Positions 54,640-64,000 of a DNA stretch of 64,000 bases are shown here, one piece after another. The notes under the pieces are model-generated. The model saw nothing but the letters and a program-made list of their open reading frames with translations. It did no database searches and was not told where the DNA came from. The stretch spans positions 9,424,001 to 9,488,000 of the forward strand of contig NC_060025.1 in NCBI RefSeq assembly GCF_021134715.1, given 5' to 3'. The first letter of the stretch is position 1. Each line of letters begins with the position of its first letter. A program made the translations under genes and the position numbers. Source of the stretch: Daphnia pulex. Taxonomy: Eukaryota; Arthropoda; Branchiopoda; Diplostraca; Daphniidae.

Positions 54640-56615
54640 TGCTTACATATCAAAGTATAATTGAATTTGCTTCTTAAAAACCGGTAAAAACACTCGGAAC
54701 ACGTAGGAAACAAACACAACTTTCTACTCCATTTGTACGCCATGAGAAAAACAAACAATATCGTTCGCCATCTAGCGTCAAAATTTACAACATTTTGTGT
54801 TTGTGCTGGCCGCACCCTCCGCTCTATTACGCATGCATACAGAAAACAAAATGGAAAATGAGAAATAGTCTAGCGTGCAATGAACTAATGAAATACTAAA
54901 GAATCAAAAGGTGTAAAATTTTAAAAAAAAATGAATCTAAATTCGGTTTGGTGCGGTGCGAGCCCGTGCCGTAGCATAAATAGTACCGGGGTTGATGTGG
55001 TTATGGCCGTATACAAAAGCGATCGAACGAAATAACCACTAATCTGGTCCCAATGGCGTGATGTTATACCGCCGTCGGCAACCGTTTTGGCGTTACAAAT
55101 TTTCTATTTTTCTTTGGCTTTTATCGATCCACACCTTTGCCTTTGGCTCTTTTCTTTCTCGTCGATCGTTTTGGACCCAAACGAACCTAATAATAGTTAA
55201 CACTGGACAAGTGTACCTAGAAACCGGATTTCTGACTGGGTTATTCGTCCTTGATTGATTCCGTGGAAAATACAACAAGGGCCGAGTTATACCGTCCTCC
55301 CCCCATTGTGCAATCAAATTCTAAAAACAATTGACAGCGAAAAATAAAAAACAAGTCAAACAAATGAATACACGCGTGAATTTTCGTATGTCTTTGATTT
55401 TTCTTTTCCATTTTGCTTTTATGACATTCCTCTTTTCGTTTCCTTCCGATCAGATCGAGGTACTGTATAGTTATCATCATATAACACGTGTGTTAGTTAA
55501 TGGGGGGGTGGTGGGTGGTGAGTGAGTAGAATAGTGTGTCGTGGAGTTTGGGGAAAATGATTAAAAAAAAAAAGAAAAAAGGAATTGGCAAATGATCAGA
55601 GAGACGGGCGGTGTACAGTAAATGTGATAGGATTATAAAGGTAGTTCCGGGAGTATAAGATCTAGAGCCATTTGAGCGAAACCGAGTTCAATTCTTGCCC
55701 GTCGTACATGTATATACATATACGAGACGGGCCAGAATAAATGGGAAACAATTAAATTGGGATAAGAATAATAGGGAATATGAATAGAGATATTCAATAA
55801 TTGTGTTGTTGTTGTCGGCAGAAATCAGCGACTGATGATCGTTCCGCCATTGATGACATGTGGGATCGCAGTGCAGACAATTGGGAGGGGCCAATCATTG
55901 AAATAAGACGAGCAGCAGCGGGAACATCAACTTATTGGGAGACTTTGGAACAAAACAGCGGATAAATGACATCAATTGGCTCATTTCTTTGCAGCTATTT
56001 TGCGACCGCGCAAATCAACACTTGAACTAAACTTGAACCCACGTGATTGGATCAATTCATGTTTATACAAAACGTAAGAAAATCAGATGAAAAATGAGAA
56101 GAAAAATTATTGTAACGGCGGATTGTGTGATGTAAGCAAAAGTAAAGGGGGAAGAAACATGCACAGTCGGCTTCCATCGCATAGCAATCAGCCCATCAGA
56201 ATTAAGAGCGTGCAAAGAGAGCACCACAACATTTTGTATATGTAGGCCTATGATAGAGGGAAGGAAAAAAAAATAAAAGGTAAATAATAAATGATACACG
56301 AAAAAAAAAGACAATCAATTTCCTCCTGTTGGAAAAAATCCCCTTATTAATCTGCTAATCTAATTTGTTTTTTTGATAAAGACTATAAAACCAACACGAG
56401 TTGAAAGGACGACCAGCTCCATGTGCATCCCCTTTACAATCTCTTTTTTTTTTATCATCATTTTTTCTTTCTTTTCATTTTGGAATTGTTTTATTTTTTA
56501 ATCAGGAATGTTTTTTTCGCCATTTTTTTTCCCCCGTTCTTTCCCGAAGAAGCTCAGTGATTTTTTCCATTTTGTCGCTGGCCAAGCGTTTCTGTTTTTT
56601 CTCGGCGGCTGGACT
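54640..56615. other. Intergenic stretch before the elongase 3' end
   Basis: Contains a CGCCATCTAGCG motif at 54770-54781 (about the likely 5' side of the candidate minus-strand gene), AT-rich sequence and short frames only. The elongase 3' UTR (minus strand) should extend left from 56616. Confidence 0.5.
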
Positions 56616-59600
56616 CTACTGGACTTTCTTGGCCGTTCCGTTGCTGCTGTGATCGATGCTGGCCGTCCCCGACGACCCCCTGGTGTCGACTAGCCCCTTG
56701 CGCGGAGCCCGTCGGTCGACGTACGCCTTGTAGAAGAAGCGGGCGAAAAGGACAAAGTACGAAAAGTACATGAGCAGCGACATCTTGATGTTGTGTTCGC
56801 TGACGTTGCACGCCTCGCCGTTCTGCTTCAACTGTGGCAAAAGAGATAAAAAGAGAAATAAATGAATAATAATTCTGGTTTAAAGGTCGTCATTTAGAGA
56901 TTCATATTTCCAGTCACGACGGATAGACTTTGATTTAGGGCGATGTCTAATATGGCGTGATGAGTCTATCGCTTTAACGGGCTGACCTTTTTACTTGGTT
57001 AAAAGAAAATAAATAACTAAAAATTATCGTCCGATGAGAGTCCAATAGTTCAAAGTCGTTTTCCCCCCATCAACCCATATCCTATTCGAGGTCGCTGGCA
57101 CACTCCCGTGTGTAAGTCAATGCGCATCTGAACTTGACGACCATTTTTCTTTTCAAGTTCCGTCGAATCGATTCAAAACTTTCTACTTTCCCACTCCACA
57201 CCCAAAAATGGGGAATTTTCAATCCATCGTGATCCGTCAATCGCTTCCGCTGTTTATATCGCCCGTCATTTGCAAAATAATTGCACGTCACTAAAAATAA
57301 AGTCGGTGCGTTTTCTCCAAAATAAAAAACGTTGGCGTTTCCTATGTCAATAATAAACGTCAATTGTTGCTGCCTCATCTTTCCTGTACGACTTTTCACT
57401 CGTTCAAACATGGCGCCATATTGTCGGGATGTAGGCCAGGACGTATATAGGGACGTGCTAAAAGACATAAAGACTCTTCGTTTTTAATAGTATAGAATCG
57501 CCATTTTCTTGTCTCAAGTGGAACACGGGACCAAACAGGACCAAATTGAGGCCCATTTTAACCTAGCGGGAAAATGGCCGTCGTAATGGCGTGTGTCAGG
57601 AGAAGATGTCGTTTTTGAAATGAAACTCTTGATCGAGAAAGAAAGAAAAACGAGCCACTCACTTGGTAAGCCCAGAGGTTGACGGCGCATCCGCCCACCA
57701 TCTGCGAGAGCTGGGCGACCGTGATGGCCATGGAGACGAAGCGCGGGACCCGATAGTTCATAGCCTTGAGGGCGTAATACGAGTACATGAACGCGTGAAC
57801 GGTAAAGTTCATCACGATGAACCAACGCGCTGGCGCAGTGTACTCTTTGAATGCGTACCTAATTTAAAGAAATGAATTAATTTTGATAATAAAAATAAAC
57901 TTTTTAGATGGGAAATTACCAACAGTAAACCAAGACGGTGGCGTGGTGATACCAGTGAAGGAAAATGAGCGGCTGCTTGCGCAAAACGATAAACATGGTG
58001 TCGCCCAACTCGGGCACTTTTGACAGCACAAACATGGTCGCCCAAAAACCAGAAACTTTGTCATCTTCGATGTAACTGTCACACAAATGAAATAATAAAA
58101 TGAATAGAATTAAATACGACGCTTCAATCAACCGGATATTAATTCAGTTAATAATAAGGAAACTATGCGTGTCCGTTCAATTACCGGTGTAGTAGTCGGT
58201 ACTACACACGTGCCTTACACTCTCTCTCGAAAGAAGAAAAGCTGCGCTGCCCAGGTGTCGTATTTTTGGAACTGGAACTACCTCATTTCCAGTCCCTCCC
58301 CCCTCCACACACTGGAAAACATCCGCAAGAAAGCCGAAAGAAGAAGAAAAAAAGGGAAGGACAGGTGGAAAAAGACCAAAATGGTGAGGTAGCTCCAATG
58401 CGGCAGGGAAAATAAAATGTAGGTTTCTAGCGCTCAACTATCCCAAGGGCAATTTTCGCTCTCTCTCTCCTTCTGTCTATCCCGATCATCATTCGATTTT
58501 CCTTCTGCCTATACCTTTTCTCTTTTTCTCTTTCTCTTTCGTCTACAGGTATTTATTCGGGCACTGGCAGCAGCAGACAGGGTCATCTTTTTTTCGGGGT
58601 GTGTCGGGAGGGCGTTTATCTCTCGTCCAGGTCGCAGACTAGACTGATTTTTAAATAAATTCCAATGGCTTTCAACTGGGAATGAGCGCTGCGAAGCTGG
58701 ACAAGTAGCCAATTGTGTTACGTAACATCCTGGCCGTACCAGTCCCCGGAGACAAATGAAACCGGTCGTCAATTCAAACAAGTTTGAAATCCGGCGAGAT
58801 TAGCGGAAAGATTTGGAAAAAATGGTTTTCAATGTTGCAAGTGACGTCAGTACTAGAACGATTCTATTTCAGGTTCAAATCCTCCCGCCCTGCTGCCCCT
58901 CCTGGGTTAACAAAAATGATCAATGGGGGCCGGAGGAAAAATCCATAAGTTGTTGTCTCATTTCTAGGGCTACACGCGTACTCGCTCTCCCGGTGCAGGC
59001 GCACTGAAGGGCAGGAAAAAAAGAGAAAGAGAAAAACAAAAGAAGCTCGGCATCAACTTTCTCTTTCCGTTGAAGGCTGCAGACAACATTTATTCCCAGC
59101 TTGTAATATAACGTATAGAGTAGAGAGCTGGGAATCAACTTTGAGGCCGGCCATTCAAAAAGATGGGCTCTCCCCCCCTTTATTTTTCGCAGTTATGAAA
59201 TTCGACGCCCAGGAGAGAAAATAAAACGAAAGTTGTTTTTTGAATTTTGGGGGGGACTTCTCACCTGGGAACGCAGATGGAGTGGTAGAGTCCGAAATGG
59301 CGGGTGACGTAAACTAATTCGGGGATGGTGCGACACGCTCCGATGATGCTAAACGTGGCCAGCAAAATGTTCCAGCAAATGAGTGGCCCTCGCAGTTCGT
59401 AGCGCGGCCTATTTAAAATATAAAAGACGAATAAATAGATAAATGAATAGATTAAAATGAGATAGTCAATTTACCGATTGGCCATGAGCTGCTGTCCAGT
59501 GAAGATGACGAGCATGTAGATGCCAACGTAATAGAAACAGCCCGTCCAGTAGCGGTTGAACCAAATCTTGGCGTCCGTGTGCTCGAATTCGTCCTCGAAC

Positions 59601-59719
59601 TTGAAAATGTACGAATAGTTGGGCATCGTCATCAGGTGGTCCATGGTGTTGCTGCTGGATGAAGCGGCGGAAGCCGTCGTCGCTCCAATCGCCTCTGTCG
59701 CGTTACTACCGGCAGACAT
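56616..59719 (-). CDS. ELOVL6: ELOVL6-type very-long-chain fatty acid elongase, 5 coding exons, 318 aa
   Basis: ER membrane enzyme that condenses an acyl-CoA with malonyl-CoA in the rate-limiting step of fatty-acid elongation. Exons: 59719-59475, 59408-59265, 58075-57920, 57858-57663, 56831-56616; GT-AG, phases agree. Start taken at 59719; the frame extends upstream without an ATG. The catalytic histidine box HWYHH is residues 170-174, followed by VNF-type ELO motifs ([13 protein letters not shown], 198-210). ELOVL6/Baldspot-like pieces include [20 protein letters not shown] and the PRYELRGPL segment. Several membrane helices are evident. The C-terminus is KKVQ, a KKxx ER-retrieval signal. 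About 318 aa against ~265 in vertebrate ELOVL6, the excess being a Ser/Ala/Thr-rich N-terminus and a longer tail. Confidence 0.93.
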
Positions 59720-62154
59720 GTCCAATTGAATTATTCGTTATTGAATAATCAATCAATCAATCGATTGGTGATTTAATTTTCCAACTCGATGACAACCACA
59801 CACACGCACACACAAGATGTAGTAACCCAGGAAATGGGGAATAGACAAGTTGAAAATAGCCAAAAGAGAATTGGAAAAAGAGAGGTTGATTAAAAATAAA
59901 CTTTTGATCGAAATCTCTTTCGTCGACAAGAAGCAGAGACCCTCACTAGAGTCCCCCCTTAACCCTGGACACGCACAAATCACTCGTAGGAAAACTGGCG
60001 AGGTTTAAATAATCGGAAGAAACAAGACGAAAGAGAGAATAGTCGAGGGGTGTAAACGGCAGAGCAGAAGAATTCCAACTGACTGTCGTCCGGCACAGGT
60101 GGTTCGACTACTAGCCCTTAAGTGGTTCTCCTCCAGGTGAACAAGGAGGAGGAGGAGGTAGGTAGAGAGGAGCTTTCGGGTATTCCATACCACAAGCCAA
60201 AACGAAAGGAGAGAGAAAAAAAGAGAATACAGGTCACTTCCAGCCCTGAAGGCTTCCAAGAAAAATGAGAAGGCAGAGAAGCGTCTACCTGGCCAGCAGC
60301 AGTGTTGATACACACAGAGACAGAAGAGGAACAATATAATTTAACGAATCAACCACAAATTAAATCGCATCCATATAAAAATTGTGACTCAAATCCGCAT
60401 CTGTCAAAATGATTCGAAATTTAAAATGTCATGGGATCAAAAAATTTAACGTAAAATGTTTTGGATGAATGCGCATGTGCAATATAGCCAGCCTAAACTT
60501 TTCTCTATTTCTATATCTTGTTTGATGTTGCTGGCCATCTCTTCCATTCATGAAATTGACCAACAAGTAAAAAAAAATTCTTGTTGGCGAAAACAGTTGG
60601 AAAAATTTCAGTTGCAACTCCTGGTTTCGTGTTATCCCCACATCTAGAAAAGGTACACCATCCACTAGCAGACGATAAGAAAAAAGGAGGTGGGTGGGAG
60701 GGAGAGGGACCAGCAGAGTGGGTCGATGGCGGGATAACCAACCAGCAGTCGACCACCAAGTGGCGTGATCGTCGAGAAAACGGCCAAAGAAGAAGAAGAG
60801 AAAGCCGATCAGAAAATAAATAAAAGTTGAGGTTCAAACACCATGACAGCAACCACACAACAACAACAACAACAACATTTGCATCCATTTTTCTGATTGT
60901 TCTTGACATGGACAAAGTCAAATGGGAGAAAAAACAATCGACTGATGTTTTGGACTATCTCTCTCGTATGGCTTTTGTGTCTTTTGTCATTTGTTCCGTC
61001 ATCGTGTCGACCGAAAAAAGGCGAGACGGAACTGCCCTCCCCTACGTCTACCAAACGGGAAAGAAAAATAACCGACTCTTCCCCCAACCAAACGAGCGTG
61101 AACGACCCGAAATAGTTGCCATGGCAACGCCGATCGTCGTCGTCGGTCGCGATCAATCTGCAAGTCGACTCGTTTGTTGACGTCTCCCACCCCTTTTATA
61201 TTTTCCGCCATCGACTCTCGTCGTCGTCCATTAACCGGCGGCATGATCAAAAAAAGCCTCGACGCACGAACGACAAAAGACAATCGAATCGAAGCCGCTC
61301 CCCATCAAGTTAGTCCCGACCCGACAATCCATTTCCCGTTACATTTCGCCACCGAATTTTCTTGTTATTAATTCTTTTTAGAGCGAAAAAAAGTTGGAAA
61401 AATGACCACAAAATAACCGCTGGATGATTTTTGGGCTCTTCTTCTTCTTTAAAAAAATTGCGTGTTTGATGCGTCTGGAAATAATCGATTGAATGCGTCT
61501 GCTGGGGCGACGCGTCTGCGTGTTGTGTGTGCACTTGGCTAGCCGTCGCCCACCCGCTACACCAAAGATGCCAAAGGCCATCGACTTCTTCTTCTTCTTC
61601 CCCGTACAAGAAAATAAACAAAATTTCAAAGAAATTTTCAAAAAAGGAAACAAAATATTAGCGAAAATGCCTCAAGGGCCGGGATAAACCCCCGACCAAA
61701 AAAAAAAAAGTTGTTCACGCCGGAGCGGCCAGGTCGATGTACACACACTCATAAGACACACACTCGGGCGTATATATCCCGGGGACTTTGGGATTTCGAT
61801 AAAGCACCGTTACTCCTACTACTCTAACAAACTCACGACGCCTTGCAACGTGAATTTTTCCTCCCGCAGCCCCCTTCCCCAGAGAGAGAAAGAAAAAGAG
61901 ACGAAAGGGAAAATGGACGATCAAACGAAATGGAAAGGCCCTTGTAAACTGGATTTCGTCGGCCTTTGATACCAGCTACATTCTTCTCCCCTTCCAATCA
62001 AATCAAATTGAATTATAAAAACAGCACACTGGGTGTTGTAATAAGAGATAATGGCAATCCAATCCACATGGGCACACGACGCGTGTGTCTAATCTTTCCA
62101 CCACATTTTATAATTTTTCCAAGAATCATTAAAAATTGAAATGTTGAAACTTAC
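59720..62154. other. Elongase 5' UTR intron and 5' flank
   Basis: Probably the first intron of the elongase gene: a strong donor (CAA|GTAAGT, minus strand) at 62155/62154 has no other gene to serve. The acceptor before 59719 is not clear. A few 100-130-codon frames here look like chance; none has a domain. Confidence 0.45.
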
Positions 62155-62242
62155 TTGATTGTGCAATAAATGTGCAATGCGGGGAGGTGTTGTCTGGCAA
62201 AGGTGATGTAGACCGAATGAACACTGAAAATCAACTTTTATA
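62155..62242 (-). promoter_or_regulatory. Putative elongase TATA promoter and first non-coding exon
   Basis: On the minus strand TATAAAAG (62242-62235) is followed about 24 bases later by an initiator-like TCATTC (62220-62215), then about 60 bases to the donor CAATCAA|GTAAGT. TATA box, initiator and donor in the right order fit a first exon for the elongase gene to its left. The spacing is slightly short. Confidence 0.45.
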
Positions 62243-64000
62243 TTTTTGTGTTCGGGGGTGTTGTCGGCTGTTGTCGGGAGAGTTTAAGTGAGCGGTTGTG
62301 GCCGCGTGGGGACGGCAACGGTCGCGGGATCAATGAAGAATTCTTCTGTGCTGAATAGCTGGCCCCGGCGTTCGTTTTTCTTCTTCTTCTCTTTTGCAGC
62401 TGTGGCCACTGTCTTCCGCCTCCCGTCTCTCTCGGTCCCCTGTCTCTCGACGTGTGACTGGCCGATCTGCGTTCGCGTTCAGACTTCCTTCTCCTCCTTA
62501 TTCTCCATTTTGGCCGGGCGTATATATATTTTTCTTTGTCGGGTTTTCTCTCCCATCTACTCACATTCATCAGGCCATCTTGGCCCTTTCTCTCGCCATT
62601 CTAGTCACGCCCAGTCGCCCGTCCTCCTCCTCTCCCCCCCTTCTGGACTGCGCCCGCGCACCGCTCGGCTCCTGACGGCAACTTGGCCGTTAACCTGGCA
62701 CAGCACACAGCCACCGGCAAACTTTCGGTCCGTCTTTTCTCCTATTTTCTTCTTCTTCTTTTGATTCATCCATTTAGAATTATTATTAGACCTGAAAATA
62801 GAAAAATGAAAATGGTTAGGCACGTCAGTTCCTGACCGTTGCGATGGATATTGCGGGGGCAGCAGTAATCAAGGTGCCGATTCTATGGGGGATGTGGGCG
62901 ATTGGATCCATTCAGAAATAGGAGATGAAATAGGAGATGAATGAATCCCGTACATTTCTTATTGCCTGGTCCCGTTTTCGTCTCTCGCCTTTTGATTGGG
63001 ATGACGGACGAACTGGATGGATGGATCAGAGATTGAATGGAATTCTTATTGGCACGGATGCGCCCATATAATCCTGTGTGACTCACAGTTGAGCAAGTGA
63101 TCAAAAAAGAGGCCCAAAAGAAGAAGAAGAAATGGCGCCCTTTTGATTATTTGATTTTTGTGTTTCTTTTCTATTTTCTCTTTTGGCTCGTCCCAGAAGA
63201 AGAGTGACGGCCAGCTGAATCTCTCCGGCACGTCTCTCCCTCCACCATATCGATCCGATTCATCCCCTTGCTCTCTTTTGTGTGTGTTGCATCCCGTTTT
63301 TTAAGTCTGCGTGCAAATGGGGAAAGAAAAAAGCGGCGGATTCAAAAAATATCCGAGTCGATAGGAGAAAGAAAATTTCGTTTTGCATTTAGAGAAGGCA
63401 CATGACGTTAGCCAACTGAGATCTACGTCGTCGGTAATGATCAGTTCAATATGCGGATGAGAAAAGAAAAGAAGAAGATTGGGAAATGGATGATGGCGGC
63501 GGCGGCCAGCAGGTGAAAGGGCCAGATTCAGAATGAATGAATGAACATTTTCGCTTACACCTTTTTTTTCTTTCTGATTTCAACAACATTCTCTCTTTTT
63601 TCGATGGCCAAACTTTGATTTTTTTCGTGGGGGGGAATGCGAGTCGATTTGAATATGAGGACAGAGACGCCACACAACCCAAAACGAAACGGCCAAAAAA
63701 CGAAACGGTCGACTAAGAGAAAGTTGTGTCGGTAGACTCTAAGGTTTTGGATGTGATGGCCAACGGCTGCGTGATCGCCAAACGAAAGAGAAAAGCTACA
63801 AACAACTACAACAGCAGCGCATAAGATTATTAGACACACATCTGATGTGATCCATACTACACACAGAGAGAGAGAGAGTGTACAACATTCCACAGACTTG
63901 GCCATCATCGCATCCGCCTGCATCTTCCGACCCAACCACTTTCGATTCCATCAACAACACCTCCAGATAAGATAAGAAACAACAAAAAAGTGAACTCGAC
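62243..64000. other. Upstream flank of the elongase
   Basis: CT-rich and GA-rich patches (for example 62370-62480 and a GA repeat at 63863-63879). No gene, RNA or transposon end recognised. Confidence 0.5.

Noticed and set aside
60827-61180. 117-codon plus-strand frame starting MRFKHHDSNHTTTTTTT
   Set aside because: It begins in a CAA/ACA simple repeat and has no family resemblance; probably intron or flank of the elongase.
62288-62764. 158-codon plus-strand frame
   Set aside because: It is the read-out of CT-rich repeats, lies antisense to the likely elongase upstream region, and shows no domain.

Overview
The window looks like arthropod nuclear DNA, most likely from a branchiopod crustacean of the Daphnia type. 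Genes are split by short GT-AG introns, with some long introns in one receptor gene. The neuropeptide receptor and the TTK/lola-type BTB protein are arthropod families, and BEL/Pao and DIRS-like retroelements sit among the genes. Species assignment is inference; no mitochondrial or rRNA marker is present.

Layout. 1-4376 (minus) is the 5' part of a BEL/Pao LTR retrotransposon: Gag, zinc knuckles, protease and the start of RT, truncated by the window edge. It is inserted at the edge of a dispersed AT-rich repeat that has a second copy near 18.0-18.4 kb. From 19864 down to 6860 (minus) runs a five-exon class-A GPCR gene, best matched to RYamide/luqin-type receptors. Its last intron holds a structurally complete, apparently intact DIRS-like tyrosine-recombinase retrotransposon (8075-13291) with both inverted terminal repeats and an internal complementary region. 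From about 20 to 36.3 kb there is no convincing protein gene; I see a 904-bp TIR element, tRNA-like SINE sequences, simple repeats and possible non-coding exons.

From 36.3 to 51.4 kb lies a plus-strand gene cluster. It contains an uncharacterised serine-rich protein (7 exons), condensin-II subunit NCAPD3 (8 exons), a lola/TTK-type BTB protein with four candidate alternative zinc-finger 3' exons (two with damaged fingers), and a candidate three-exon 66-residue protein. A 524-bp near-perfect hairpin element follows. On the minus strand a phase-consistent set of unrecognised exons (54.6-52.7 kb) may be another gene. The last gene (62.2-56.6 kb, minus) is a five-coding-exon ELOVL6-type fatty-acid elongase with a plausible TATA promoter and 5' UTR exon near 62.2 kb.

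The protein genes do not form one pathway; they cover neuropeptide signalling, chromosome condensation, transcription and lipid elongation. The most unusual content is the transposon architecture and the decaying duplicated zinc-finger exons. All exon boundaries were read by eye from splice motifs and phase and have not been tested against transcripts.
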